A stretch of DNA of 64,000 nucleotides from contig NW_002060945.1 in assembly GCF_000150275.1 (NCBI RefSeq), positions 4,950,123-5,014,122 on the forward strand, in the 5' to 3' direction. Position numbers and translations under genes: made by a program. The notes below the pieces were generated by a model. It had not been told where the DNA came from. It did no database searches and was given only the letters and a program-made list of their open reading frames with translations. Positions 1 to 13,900 of this stretch are shown in pieces. The DNA comes from Trichoplax adhaerens (lineage: Eukaryota > Placozoa > Uniplacotomia > Trichoplacea > Trichoplacidae). Numbering within the stretch: position 1 is the first letter of the stretch; each line of letters begins with the position of its first letter.

Positions 1-1549
1 AACCTCGGTTAACTATAAAACTCTACAATTGTAATAATAAATTAAACAGAATTGAAGGTGCTCTCAAGCTAATGATATACATGTCTATCCAATAGACAAC
101 AATAAATTATCCTCTCCATATAAATAAAATTAAAATTCGTAAAATGGATTATATCGATTATCTTATTCGTACAATGCAGGACTGTAATGTTTAGAAGGGA
201 AATACGAAACGATTATAAAGAAACTTCTGCCATTTCGACATTTCATTGGATTCGTTATGTTAGAGTATAAGTGTATCGTAGATGATCTCAAAATCTTAGA
301 AAATTCTTGATGATGTGCTACTGCTGCACAGTACTATACGCAGTAGTTTATACGAAAAAAGAAAATAATTCCGGTAATAATAAATTAGCTACCAATACTA
401 TAATGGCACTTCTTTATATCTGTGTATAACTTAACTATATCAATTTATAAAATACAGTGGCTTTAAGTTATTGTGTTACTAAAATAGTCAATTTGTTAAA
501 TATGTGGTCAAAGTTACGCCAATTAGTGCTAGTAATCATGAAATATTAAAAGCTTTACATTAGACGGCGTTGTGTACATGTACAGTACAGTTACAGAAGT
601 ACGCGTACGGTGCTACGACAATTCTGTACGCCTATTATATTATATAATCACGTATCAACTTTCAAGAGTACATCATCCAGCTAAACAAGATAAACTCAAT
701 CCTCCATTTTTAATTCTTTCGTGCTACAGTAGACTATCATGCTACACCATGGTAAACATATTCTTGAACGAGTTTACCAACTATGGTGCAAGTAGGACGA
801 CTGATTAAATTATGGCTAGCTAGTTGAAGTTGTAAACAGTACAAATAACCTGATTAATTTATGGACACTGTAATAAATACTGTCCATTATAGCTTAATAA
901 AATAGCGATAAAAAATGCAAATAGATCATTGAAAATCTTCTTTGCAATCATGCTAGTGCCACAATCATAGCAATAGAGTGCATACAGTATCATCTATGCA
1001 CTAAAATAAATAACTTTTACGTCGTTCAATTATTATGAATGAAAGCATGCTACTATGTGAGAATCATTACCCGAACAGATAATGCCTTTAATTACAGGTT
1101 ACAAACTTGAGTAGTTTGTAAACTCACGTCCTCTCGTACGTAAAATTCTATACACCCGGATAATCATTTAAAAATTGATCCAATCAAGCCAGGAAAGGTA
1201 ACAAACTATTCGTATTTTCAACGTAGTAGGCTAATAACTGCATATACTATAACAGAGTAGCAAGCGACTTATCAATTAAATGTTTAGGCGGAAAAAAATA
1301 ATGTCATGATTTACTTTACGCCGAGTAGACTTCTGTCCATATCGACACCGTCTAGTACTACGAATAGTATTACCATTATTTTATTTTGACCATATGAAAA
1401 CAGCAGTACGTGCAATAGAATAACAGCAGGTTCTACCAGGCTCGATATACAGCAATATTTATTATTTATTATCAGATTGGTTAAGGCAGAGGTAATGAAG
1501 CAACTAGCTTATTGGCAATGATAGTCTAAAGTTAGTCAATATTATTTAC
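1..1549. other. non-coding left flank
   Basis: No coding region can be supported here. The longest open frame (572-808, plus strand) has the composition expected of random AT-rich sequence. If the exon proposed at 1550-1692 is real, this stretch would hold its first introns and further exons. One open minus-strand stretch around 1319-1428 follows in a compatible phase, but its acceptor is poor. Confidence 0.4.
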
Positions 1550-1692
1550 CTTAATGAAATGAGATCCGAGTTTACATCCATACTTGTTGGATTAGTGAAC
1601 TCTTGCGTTACGACACCACTTGTCATTCGAGATGTTACATCCACAAAATCATAATCGTCAGGGGAAGTTTTACCTTCCTGGTTTATATCCAT
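1550..1692 (-). CDS. possible 5' exon of an unidentified minus-strand gene
   Basis: Reading leftwards from an ATG at 1692, 47 codons stay open and end at a good donor, GTAAATAA, after the first two bases of a codon. The peptide is acidic and unlike repeat-derived frames: it begins MDINQEGKTSPDDYDFVDVT and ends DLISL. The frame is also open upstream of the ATG, so the exon may start earlier or be internal. I do not recognise the family and found no convincing second exon, so this may be chance. Confidence 0.3.
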
Positions 1693-4033
1693 AATTTTAA
1701 TTTTTCCGTATTGATGAGTCGATTGGCTAATGATTAATCTAGGCTGGTTAGTTTCTATTGACTAATACCATGGCTTTACAGCAATGATTGGATATTATAG
1801 ACTCTTGAATCAAGTTTAGAATCCAAAAGAAGCCAACAGCAGTCTACAGTAACTAGTCGCTTTTTCCAGCAGGAACACTTGTGAAGTGCTTTTATGGTAT
1901 TGTGCACATTGTATAGTACAGTACAGTAGTGTATAGTATTGAGATGTAGTCCACTCCACCGTGACTGTGGTAACGAAACTGCTTCCCTAATCCTGAACAT
2001 CTGGTTGTCTGGATGTCTGTGCCGCGGGAAGAGTAGTACTTGGGAGTCACTGGACGTGGACACACGTCCGAAAGCTGCAAAAATTGTGGAAGCCGCATTT
2101 TATTGCAGTCATTTCACAATAAGCTACAGCTGTAACCATACACCATACTATGCAAAACCAACCTGGCAGCTACAGTAATTTGAAGCCCGCAGGGTCTTGT
2201 ACAGCGTACGATGACTGATGATCATTAGAGTTAAAATGACCAGCAAAAAAGTCGGCCTACAGTACACATTTTTCCCAGCTTTGGTTGTACAGTACAGTAC
2301 GGTACGGTACTGGTACTGTCAGAAAGAGGTTGCAAAACACTTGGTACTGTACACTGTACAGTAGTTAATACAGTATAGTACAGTACAGTACTTACTGTAT
2401 ACTGTACAGTGTACAGTACTGTAAGTAGGGAGTTGGGAATGAGGAGGAACTCCGCTGATCACCACATCACTAGCACCCTAGGTGACGCCGGTATGGATAA
2501 CAAACTAAAAATACGGTACGGTACAGTACAGTACTGTAGTGTAGAATGTGACTCTAATTTAACGCATGCTCCAAGGAATTGACCAATCCAAATTCGATTT
2601 CCAAAATTTAAAAATTCAACTCACCACAAGTACAACATTTAGTGTCCAGTACTGTACAGTAAAAATACTACAGTACTATGATTGGACTACCGTACTGTAT
2701 TTTAATTTGCTTACAGTACTGTACTGTACAGTACTGTAAGCAATGTTGCTATACAGTACAGTACAGTACATTTAGTGTACTGTACAGTACTGTACAGTCA
2801 ATATACAGTACAGTAAAGGACAGTACAGTACTGTAGTTAAAAAGCGTACTGCGGTATTTACTGTAGTGCATACTGAGTACAGTATTCTGGCTGCCAACAG
2901 GTTCCTATGAATCCGTCAACATTTTTACCTCTCAAATATCTTCAATAATATTAACTTTAAATAGAATAAAGAGCATTAAAAAGTGAGTAAAATCCTTTGC
3001 GTATTAAAACAAAATACAGTACTGCCCACTGCATTATGTCTTTTAGTTGCTTTTACCTATAAAACTAAAAATCTTAATCTTACTATAACATTTCAGAAGT
3101 TTATTCTAGGTGATAACTGCAAAGACCAGCATTTCTTATCCAATTGCCAATTGATCATCTAAAAGGAAAGTTTACGTTTTCATCGAAAGTTGCACACGTC
3201 ACACTGGATTAAACGCGTATTCAATCAGCATCCAAAACGACCGGAAAAATTGAAAATCCTTTTACCCATGATGATCTATCATCAATCTTAGGTTAGGACA
3301 TTAAAAACTACTAATAGGATCAAATATATTTATGCGTACGATATACGTACTGCACAGTGTATATAGACATAATAGTATTAGGAATACTTTTTAGCTAGCA
3401 TAAATTATGTTTTCGTCATACTGTAATAGCGTTAATTATACCTGCTTATTTACCCATCCTAAACCTTGCAAAAGTAGTAGTAGGTTTTACATCAGGTGCT
3501 ACGGTACTGCATGCGTACAGTATACTTTTACCGTTAAAAAAAGATCTGCCTGGTTTTCTTGCATTAATATCTAAAGTTTGTAAATTGTGAAATGGAATAT
3601 AAAAATGTTTCTCTAATTATTCAACTACTAGATTTGATAATGACGTACTTTATCTATTTATCTGAGCAATAATTCTTATTCTATCTATAATAATCTAACC
3701 ATACCTTCGAGTCACCGTGTCGAAGTTAAATACGGATTTTATTTATATTTTTGACTTTAACAAGCCGATCAGTGAATGAGTCGTATGGATGTAAACCATA
3801 CTGGTACTATTGATATATTGAAAGAATACGATTTGTGTTTGCACTACTATCCTGTACGTATACTGTACCGTACTGTACATATATTATTTTATATATATTA
3901 TATTAACCGTATTTACTGTAGAATACAAATATTCTATTATCGGTTACATTCTGATATCTCAATCTTATTTGATCAAGTAGACACATATACCAGAAATAAT
4001 ACGTAAGTATAATTACTAGACAAGAAAGATAAC
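1693..4033. other. intergenic region with palindromic repeat clusters
   Basis: No gene is supported. From about 1910 to 2900 the sequence is dominated by TACTGTACAG-type words on both strands, mixed with a patch of higher GC (about 1950-2220). The open frames at 1776-2178 and 3776-4006 are carried by these words or by chance. Confidence 0.5.
2275..2900. repeat. TACTGTACAG palindromic repeat cluster
   Basis: Dense overlapping copies of CAGTACAGTA, TACTGTACAG and CTGTACAGTGTACAG occupy most of 2280-2420, 2510-2540 and 2645-2890. The words are self-complementary (GTAC and TGTACA cores), so the DNA can fold on itself at many points. The strongest case is 2707-2743, where TTGCTTACAGTACTGTAC is followed after one base by its exact complement. 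The same family recurs near 29010, 32340-32760, 33300-33560 and 38800-39820. Confidence 0.85.
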
Positions 4034-7000
4034 ATGGCTCGCGTAACATTAACTCGGCACATTGCCCTGGAAGATAATTGGCCAGAACTACAATTCTTAA
4101 ACGAAAAGATCTCTCGATTTGATGAACGACTGCTTCATCACTATCAAGATGCAGAGTTGGCGGACGAAAAGCTTGAATCTCTACGACAAATGTATTCAAT
4201 TTATCTTGAAAATGAACAAAATTACTCTGTAAGTGATCTTGACTATAATTAAATTGAGTCAAGGACCCTTTAATAATTAATGAGACAAATGTTCAATTAA
4301 TTATTGCACATAAGTAATGCATATAACGGCTTTGGGTAAACTTACAGTAGACGATCAAAAATTAAGCTTTTTACTAATAATTATATAATTATTATAATTG
4401 ATTAGAACGATTGACAGTGAACTCTATAAAACTTAAATTATATAAAATGATACACCATGTAACAGTTTCTTAATCGTGCTTATTAATGTCAATACATTCA
4501 TTTCTAAATGCGACATGAATATCGCACTGTAGATTGATCAACATGACAATTTAATGAAAAGTTTTGCTATCCAAGTTACCCTTCAAGATCACACTTCAGG
4601 ATGCCAAGAATCTATCTATCACAAAAGTGTGTCTAATGCTGCGTCTAAATTATTAAATTTAATTAGTCAAGACCGAGGAAATAAAATCGTCGCAACATCT
4701 AATAGTACAAACAAACAGGTGGCTGAGGATATTCCATCAATAACGGATAACGATTATAATCAAATTAAGCCTAAAGTTCATCCAAATCTTAATTCTAATG
4801 CTAAAATTTTAATGCAACAACCGGCTCAGTCATCCTTCGATCGTTCATCCAGTTGCCCAGGTAATGTAATCACCATTTGATACGATAATTAATTAAAGTA
4901 TATACGCCTTACTTACATATCTTACCAAAATTAATACCACATTGACTTGGTAGAATAGCGTCTGTTTTGCGTTTGTTTCTATAATCAGTAGAATATGACG
5001 TGAGCAAGTATTGAGATTTATTGATAATTATACATACTACTGTTTATTAACTCAAAACCCGCTTGCACTTATTTAGTTGATCTTGAATTAAAGAATGAAT
5101 TACAAAGCTCGCTAATTAGGGCTAAACATGATATTAAAGGTCAATCCGGTCATCAGCGATGTAAGCGTACAAAATCCAGAGTTCGTAAAATCAAATCAAA
5201 ACATAATTCAAAAAATCAAAGCAAGCATACATATGAAGAAGAAAATGCTATAAGCTATGATGATCAAGAAATTATAAAACAACAACAAAGTAGCCAAAAC
5301 GATAAAATCCCCTTGGAATCTAAGTCAGAGATCTCTAATCAAAAATTGAATCAAAACGATAGTCGTATCACTAAAAAGAGAAAGATACATAATGTATCTA
5401 TATCAGATTCTGAATTAACCTGCCAAGACAGTACAAAAAGAACTAGTAAGCAAGAAGCAAAACGTATTAACAGAAACGATAGCAAAATTCAAAATCATTC
5501 CGAAAAGACTATTACAAATATATCTGAAGGATTAACTACTGAAAAACGAACCAAGAGACGGTTAAGGAATAATAAACTGCAGAAAATTAATCAATCAAAT
5601 CTTTGTAACGGTAGCAGCAATATTGAAGATGTGATACCCTTTCCAACAACCGTTACTGAAATCAAGAAGTCGAATGCAATCCCTAGTAATTCTGAAGCTG
5701 CTAACATTCAAACAGCGAAATTTCAGCATCAGTTAAGTAAAAATTCTTCAAGCATCACAAGTGAAACAGAAAATGATCAATGTCATTTTAAATCAATTAC
5801 GAAATTGAAGCCTACCGATAAGAGAAAGGGAAGAAGAAAGAAAGCTCGAAAGCAAGCATCACATCAACTCAGCAATCATAGAGATAAGAAACCTGTAACG
5901 TCAGATTGTATTATCGTTTTAGAAGATACACTACAGTCACAGTTAAATAGTGCCGGCGATACTCATTTCCCTTATCAACCAAACTCCAACACGTTGGATA
6001 CGGAAAATACGAAGCACACAAATGCTGAATCATCATTAGTGCAACAGCCCTTAGAGAAAATAAGTAATATAGCGAGAGATGATTTCATTAAAATGGATAA
6101 GGCTATTCCTAAGGTAGACAACCATTTAACAAGAGATTGTAAAGAAAGTTGCTCCTACAAGGATCAGCAACCTAGTAAAACTTCAGCAGACAATTGTAGT
6201 GAGTCTCCATCCAATAGTAAAACAATAGCTGCTTGTCTTGACGGAAGCAAAGTAGAAAATAATATTAAAACCTCAAGTAGTTACCGTAAATCTGTTCGTA
6301 AAAGGAGATTTACTAGGTCATGTCTTAAAAATAGTGTGAAAGAAAATGTTAATAATCTCGACAATGTTGATAAGAGTGTGGAAGACAGAAGAATAACCCG
6401 ATCTTGTAGCAAAAAAAATCGTCACGATGCACAGATGGCTACCCATGAAGAGCCAAGAATACAAAGAAGTGAGGTACAAAATTCACTAGCAGATAATGAG
6501 GAAGACCAAGATAATGCTAGTCCAAATGGCGCTAACATAAGTACTGATCAAGCTCGAAAACAGAAATTAAATGCAAAGTATCCTAGTCTGATAAAAAATG
6601 ATGGGGTTGACAAATTAAATGAAGTAAAAGAAATGAAAATAGAGAATATTCGCAACCAAAACGAACAATGTAATGCAAAGAAGTCGAATTTAATGACCCC
6701 TGTTTCTGATACCGTTGATAATATTTCTCAAATCGGTCAATCCAATAATACAAATATTCCTAATTCCGATGATAAATCTGCTAAGCAACAATGCCATAAA
6801 CGAATAACGGGTCAAGAAAGTTCACATGCCACAGACAATAATGACAACCAGAAATCAAATACAGTTGCTGAAACACCTTCTACTGCTAGCTATAGAGATA
6901 AAACCACTAAACGAGCTAAAGATAAAAGGGATTCCAAAGAAGTTAGTGCTACATACAGTGGAAGAAAAAAACTAACTTATGATGGCAATAAGGCCAGATC

Positions 7001-7900
7001 TTCACTTTCTATTAATAATTGTTCTGGAAAATCTTCCACGGAAACTGATCCATTAAAGCTAGAGAAAGGAACGAAAGTAAGTTAGTAATGTTTGTATGTA
7101 GCTAATTTAATTGTAGTACTATAGAAAGGACGCGTTCACTTCTATACTAGAGTCCCTTTGGGTTCGTTCTATCCTGCAACCATCAGTATTTAATTTGTAT
7201 TATAACTCTTATAAAATGAAACAAACAGAAGAATATTAATGAAGACAACCAATCATCTGATTCTCAGAAGAGTGATGAAGCAGCAATGAAGGTATGAAAA
7301 TTATCCTATAATGTTCCTCATTACTTTATATTAATACAAGTAATAAGTAATTATACGAGTATATACTGATATTTACCTTACGTTTACTCTAAACGATTAG
7401 GCTGATGCTTTAGACAGTGTCACTGGTGCTATTTTATCCAGTACAATGACACGAACAAACCACACAATTCATATGACAAAAAGATCAAACAAGAGGTAGT
7501 TATTACGAGAATTAATACATATCATCAAATATATTTGATTAAATTAATACTCATTGTTTTCTTGTAATTACCACTTCATAATAGAAGTCGCAGTACCAAA
7601 GTTATACGACGAAATGCGTCAAATAGACGATCTAATTGTCCCAGTAAGATGAAAAGTCTGTTCTCTCAAAATGAAAATGTATCATTATTACACTCTACAG
7701 ATAATAAAGCTCAGGTAAATTTTTACATGTCAATACTCCGTTATGACATTACGTAATAAACTCAGCATTTCAATATTTATTTTTAGACCCGGAATAAAAA
7801 CTCTACGAAAAACGTTAGTACTACAATGGCATCCTTGATGAAAGGTTTCACTGCGCCGAAATTAAAGGCAGGGATCTTAAGACCTCCGAATCGAAAATAA
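4034..7900 (+). CDS. unidentified large basic disordered protein, 7 exons, about 974 aa
   Basis: Exons, joined in consistent phase with GT-AG introns, are 4034-4228, 4533-4860, 5077-7076, 7229-7291, 7401-7495, 7585-7714 and 7787-7900 (stop TAA). The first 65 residues are acidic and probably helical or coiled-coil (FLNEKISRFDERLLHHYQDA). The middle, mostly the 2-kb third exon, is rich in Asn, Ser, Lys and Gln and looks disordered. Clusters of basic residues resemble nuclear localisation signals (KKRK, KGRRKKARK, KRTKRR). A motif RR(F/I)TRSC occurs twice, near residues 584 and 612. The last exon ends in a compact basic segment, GFTAPKLKAGILRPPNRK, which looks constrained. The start is the first ATG of a helical segment; no upstream exon was found. 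The architecture (short N-terminal coil, long basic disorder, short C-terminal motif) would suit a nuclear or chromosome-associated protein, but I recognise no family and assign no function. Confidence 0.8.
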
Positions 7901-9976
7901 CTGTTATTTTTCAAAACTTTTGTATATGTCTCATAACAATGATCTTGAAATTGTGATTTCGACATTCTGATATGCATATACGAGTTTTAATCATAGGCTC
8001 AAATACTTGTTAATAATACTGGATATCGATAACCGATACCTTATCTATATTTATTTTTATCGACGATTAATTTAACAGTTCATGAATCATTTTTCACCTT
8101 GCACATAACAGATATGTCGGAATATCGAGTTGTACCATGATAGTATTTAAGTTCTTTAAATTGAATGACTGCCAAGTTATCATCTTGTTCGTTGTTTAGA
8201 CTAAGTGATATGATGTGTAGATAGGCAACTTCTTTGCCTTTAAATTTTCTTTTAAGACCAGTAAGTCAAGTTATAATCTACTATATAATTCACAGATGCA
8301 TTAAAATAATGAAGATATACTCTAATCAAGATGAACATTTATGTTGAATCAAACTTCACAAATTAATCAGTTACTAAATCTTTCTTAACTACTAAGTTCT
8401 AAATAAATGTTTAACTAACGCCTAAAGTATATACATGTTTTTTGATATTATCGAAGAATTCACAATTAATAACTTAACATCCACACTAATGCAAAGGTGC
8501 TATACGTTTTCCTTAAATCATGACCATTTAATTGTAGCTCCATTGTAACTAAAAAATACCGCAACGGTACAAATATTAGTCACTATAACTTTGAATACTC
8601 GTAGGTAGCTGTACGTATCTGTCGAGTTTATGATACCGTATGTATTGGATTAAATACTAAATTATGATGAAAAATATCGATATCCTCAAATGTTGCCTTA
8701 TGCACAAGCCGAGCGTCATTGTAGACAAACTCGTCGATATCGCTAAAGTTCCAATTAGAGAATTCAAATTCAAGATCAAAAAATAACTATGTCTCTATTT
8801 AATCACAACGCTGAAACTGTATACAATTTTTAAATTATAATAGCTTTTTACGTACTTAAAATAACGATATCATACCGAAAATGTGACACAGGTTTATGGA
8901 ATCACATACAAATAAACGAAGACATAAACGCATTTAATAGTAAAACATTAACATTTACTGAAAACACAATGATTTTTAGTTAATGCGATATTATATGAAT
9001 ATAACATTGTTGTGCGAAATCGATAAAAATTGCTGGCAAAAATCCCTATATAACAGTGATATACTCGTACATATATAATCGATCTTCTACAAAGTTATTA
9101 TGCGTTTATTTCATTGTCTATATCAATAATAATATTTTGACGGTTTACGAATATTTTACCATACGGTAAAGTAAACAATTCAAATGATAGTTGTTGAATA
9201 TCAGTAAAAAAGCAGTAACTTCGTACTTTTATGCTATAATAATCACAGTAAACTATTGTGATTTAATATTGTACAATATACATATATACCAACATATTTA
9301 TTTAATGAATACACCTTCCCCATCGATCAATATCGAATTTTAAAATATATCATAGGAATAAGTAGGGAATCGTATGCTAACAATTGAATTGATATTGACA
9401 ATAACACAAACCGATACAATAATTAAATAACGACAACTGTGTTAACTATATTACTAGATTGTTGTACTTGATGGTGACATAAATACAGTAGTGAAAACTT
9501 TTTTCATCACTTATATTTATTATAGATCAATGTAACGGTACAGTTTATAATTAATTAATTAAACGTAATTATTACAAAAATGTTCAAAATCAAATGATAC
9601 AATTAACATGGATTTTTAAAATGTTGTAATTATATTATGAATCAACATACATATATTGCAGCAAATGATAACTAACATTAAATGACGAAGCGACAACTTT
9701 TAACTCTCCTTTAACATCTTATCAACATTATAATGAACATTGACAATAATTGACTCTAGCATTATGATCACCAAAAATGTCAACATCTGCGTACAAAGCT
9801 AGCCAAACCACCGTAAAACTATATTTGCGTAAAGTATCATTACTGCATAAACTCTCCATTAAATGATTGATACAGGTAAAGATAATAACATGTTTCGATT
9901 CTTAAACCAACAATGGAGAATTTAACACTAATTACGGTATTTAAATCATCAATGTATATTCTCAAAGCAATAACCG
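7901..9976. other. convergent intergenic region
   Basis: This separates the 3' ends of the unidentified gene (plus strand) and the FoxB-like gene (minus strand). It is very AT-rich. I see only untranslated-type sequence, and no gene is supported. Confidence 0.6.
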
Positions 9977-10909
9977 TCAATATTGGTAATTATCAACATT
10001 AAATGTTAGCAGTTTGAGAATATTACCATGTTGAAGATTACCGTGCTGAATGTTACCAGCTTGAACAGTGCCATGTTGTACATTGGAGCCATGTTGAATA
10101 GTCCCATGTTGTGTTTGCTGCTGCCCAGGGTGAGTAGAAGATGCCGTAACAACATACGATATATTATTATCTAACGCTAGCCCTTGATGATGTTGAGCCA
10201 AAAGTTGTTGCCGCTGCTGCTGCTGCTGATCATAACGTAATATATTATTAGGAGTCATATTGGACCAAGGCGGGTAAGAAGTGCTATATGGATTGCTAGT
10301 AGTATTGCAAAATGTTTTGTTAACCCCTGAAAAACTGTTATCATTATTTGGAAGAGCTACTTTTAATGGATCATTTAAACTATCGATATCTTCGTGATAA
10401 AAATCATTGTTACGAAGAAATCGACTACTTGAGTATTGGCTACCGCTATTATTACCATCAGAGTAATTATTTGATCCACCGTGTGGTACAGGTGGATGTT
10501 GATTACTATCGATAGGATTGCTAGCGTGATCTAGACTAGAATTTTCATCCTCTATTGATTTTCGATTCGATTTAAATCGTTTTTTCCTACGTAGTAAACT
10601 TCCATTTTCAAACATTTGATTACAATCTGGATGCAACGCCCAAAAGCCACCTTTACCGCTTTGTCCAGGTTGTCTCGGTATACGCGTAAAACAATCGTTA
10701 AATGATAAATTATGTCTTAACGAATTTTGCCAACGCTGGCGATTTTCACGATAATAAGGAAAGTTATCGGTAATAAATTTGTAAATATCGCTCAACTGCA
10801 GCATTTTTTGTGGTGATGCAGCAATGGCCATAACAGTTAACGTAATATAAGAATATGGTGGCTTTTTATTAGCCCCTCTAGCTCCTTTAGATCTTGGCAT
10901 GACGCTCAA
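9977..10909 (-). CDS. foxB: FoxB-class forkhead transcription factor, intronless
   Basis: A single exon encodes 310 residues. The forkhead (winged-helix) DNA-binding domain covers about residues 17-112: it opens with [15 protein letters not shown], has recognition helix 3 as [13 protein letters not shown], and wing 2 ends in [14 protein letters not shown]. The string [14 protein letters not shown] with RRKKRFK is the FoxB signature, distinguishing it from FoxA, FoxC and FoxQ; FoxB genes in other animals are also usually intronless. C-terminal to the domain the protein is low-complexity, with Asn/Ser-rich sequence, a Gln/His tract (QQQQQRQQ) and a run of six-residue QHGxxx repeats near the end. 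The first ATG is used; a second at codon 4 is possible. The protein should act in the nucleus as a sequence-specific regulator. FoxB assignment rests on remembered consensus, so a close relative within class I forkheads is the alternative. Confidence 0.9.
   Translation of the reverse strand: MSVMPRSKGARGANKKPPYSYITLTVMAIAASPQKMLQLSDIYKFITDNFPYYRENRQRWQNSLRHNLSFNDCFTRIPRQPGQSGKGGFWALHPDCNQMFENGSLLRRKKRFKSNRKSIEDENSSLDHASNPIDSNQHPPVPHGGSNNYSDGNNSGSQYSSSRFLRNNDFYHEDIDSLNDPLKVALPNNDNSFSGVNKTFCNTTSNPYSTSYPPWSNMTPNNILRYDQQQQQRQQLLAQHHQGLALDNNISYVVTASSTHPGQQQTQHGTIQHGSNVQHGTVQAGNIQHGNLQHGNILKLLTFNVDNYQY
10019..10123 (-). repeat. 18-nt coding minisatellite in FoxB C-terminus
   Basis: The end of the FoxB-like protein repeats a hexapeptide of the form QHGNIQ/QHGTIQ ([35 protein letters not shown]), about six units. 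At DNA level the unit is 18 nt, with units such as CCATGTTG recurring on the plus strand. It looks like replication-slippage growth of coding sequence. Confidence 0.85.
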
Positions 10910-13900
10910 TATTTATTATATCACGATATTTTCTTTTATTTCTTATCAACAGACGGGATTGAACAAATTTTCTACAAGAAATGGAGAAATTAAAATGCAG
11001 AAATCAATCAATTGATGAAATTGGAAGCTTAATTTAGTTCCATACCGATAATCAATTCCTTTTACTAATTTAGACTGTAACTGCGGTTATATTTGCACCG
11101 ATTTTATGCTGCACTATTAGATATTGCTTTCAGTGTTATAAACTATGGCTTTCTAACGCTTAATGAAATGGAATACTTAATTTATAATTATACAAGTATA
11201 CGTCTATGCAAGGTCTAACCTTGTACAGGGTTTTCGTTGATATAGAAAATAAAGATCTACACTTAGAATCGAAATCTGTCCATTAACTTAATTTACTGTC
11301 GGAGTGGTTGCTGCGGCTAAGCCTAAAATACCTAACAAAAGGAAGGATAGATGATATTTTACTATAAGAATGCCGACTAGTATCATTAACTGCAATCTGT
11401 TACTATACTTCAGCACCTAAAGTTTCATTTCGCAAGGTACCATTTACGTATATCGGCTTAAAAATTTGTAGTAAATATATTTTTTCTTATTCACTTGGAT
11501 AGAAATATACAGAAGTTAGTTTTAGGGAAGTACTTACTTATTATTTACTTTCAACCTATTTCTAGAAATGAAAGAATAGGAACGAATATAAAATGACGGT
11601 ATCGAAGAATTTATGTTGAGTAGGAATGCAATTTAAGACCAAATAGCTGACTAAGAATCAGTACCATGAACTTGTTAAACCAATGGCCAAGAAAGGCAGG
11701 CAATATTACGAATGTTACCTTGCAATACTTTATAGTCTAAAACTAAATCATCGGAAACGAAATAATGTGAGGTGATAAAATACCTCACAAATTTTTACTG
11801 AATAGTATGCTATCATATTGTATAATACTATCGGTTATTTTGATTATTAATAAGAACATAAATCAAAACAATTAAAATTTTCATCACGAGAAATTCGTAA
11901 CCTAAGTATCAATTTGCAAAGAATACTATCTGCCTCTGAGCGAATAGTATACTGTATTTCGACAAATTAAGTAATGGATTGGAGAAAAAAACTAACTACT
12001 CGTATAACCCTAATTTAAAACCACATAGCCTAAAAGGGATAATTGATCTAAGTACGAGTTATATAAGAATTATCTACTGTTGCATGGTTCCTTACCGCAG
12101 TAAGAATCAGTCCAATCTACCAGATGGCGATCTACCTTATAACAAAATAAAATATCAGGAAATGAAATAATAATATTATAACGATGTAACGCTAGCTGAA
12201 ATCCATTTTTTAGAATATTGCTGTAGAACATGTAATCTAAATACAATTTGCTCCGCTATTGTCTGTAACTAGGTGCAGTACAACTGCTAAGACCTATTCA
12301 TTCGTTAGGGTGCCTATAAATACACAGCATACCATAATTTAATTCATTTTTCTTAACTATCAATTGAGATTACATTGCATTATGAGCGGTATAAGTAAAG
12401 GATAGCTTAGATAATTTAACCTCACTAATTTAGTTTACTTTTTGCTCTAGCATCCCTAAGCAGTTCGTAAATTTTAAGATCAATTAGCGAAGTAATTAAT
12501 TATTACTGCTTTTACTAGATTTATAGAATTGTTGTGATAATTAAATTGGCCTTTTCTTATTAACTGCAATTACCCTCAAAAATTCTAATACTTTGCTTTA
12601 GGCCAGTAATAGTATAGTTTGCAGCATTAATGAAAGAATCTTACTGATATCCTTAGTAATCTTTTCAATGCATAAGAACGGTCTACTTTAATGAATTATA
12701 ATTTTTTAATAGTAAAGAGTTTAATGGTGAAAAAAGTACTATTATTTCTCATAGTATTATTAAAAATATATTTAGGCTGTCCAAAATAAATAACAATATA
12801 AGAAACGTGGAAAGTAAAAGGAACTAAATGTAAGGTATAATAAACTTACATTAGCTAAAAATAATATCAGGATAAAGAATAATATTAAAATACATAAGTA
12901 TAGAAGAAAAATAGGTTAGTTTGCTGTCATCTTAAATTTATATAACTCTCAACCTATTAGAGGGTAACGTAAGATCCAATACTTAAAAGTAAATCCATTC
13001 TTGTCATATAATTGCACGTTAAGAATAAAGATACTAGAAGAATAAAAAAATATTGTACTTTTACCCTTAAGGGATTATTTTGCACAAAGAAATTGAAGAT
13101 TATTTGGAGAAAGAAATACAGGCCTACTATTTCAGTTCTATTAAGTAAGCAATGTTACATATTGATTATAGTAAATTTTGATTAACGTTGCTATTATATT
13201 ATAAAATTAGTATTATAGATTACTAGTAGTAGTTGTCCCCTTCGCGCCACAACACAATTATATGAAACGACATTAATTTTTTCTCTTAGGGAATACCGAT
13301 TTTCCCTACTGTGTATGTTAGTATGTGAAAGATAGTATGCAAGTGTTTTTCATGTTGAGATAAAAAGAGCTTAATTGGCGAACTAAATATGAAATCTTTG
13401 CTACGAAAATAACTAAATTTACCTAATCACCCATCAGTTTAGATCTGACCTATAGTAATATATACTCATATATATAAAAAATTCCAGTTTGGTTTATGTT
13501 AACACCTTAGATAAAGTTATCAAGTATCGTATACCAAAAGGTGATTAATCTCAAGAATCAGAATCTATTCGTTAACATGATGTAAATTACGTTCTAGATG
13601 ATACATCTGCAGAAGTTGATATAACTGTTGAACAATCTAAAAAATTTTTAAATTTGCATGTAATAATATCATTACCTGATGAAAATGAAACTCGATTATG
13701 AAAAACAGCAAAATTTGATAATAAGTTCGGAATTGACCTACAAGAAATAAGAGATTTCGTCTTATTTTATTTTACCTAACCTTAATTGTACATATAGAAA
13801 AGAAAGAATTTGTATATCAATTATATTGGTGTAGGGCTCAAAAATTCAAAAGTTTAGATGAATAACTTTGTTCCCAGATACTGCAATGAAGGGTATGTGC

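Noticed and set aside
1776-2178. Open frames on both strands in a GC-richer patch
   Set aside because: They overlap each other on opposite strands and run into palindromic repeats; no domain or splice continuity.
3903-4262. 119-codon minus-strand frame
   Set aside because: It is the antisense shadow of the first exon of the unidentified plus-strand gene.
7783-7977. 64-codon minus-strand frame
   Set aside because: Antisense shadow of the last exon (7787-7900) of the same gene.
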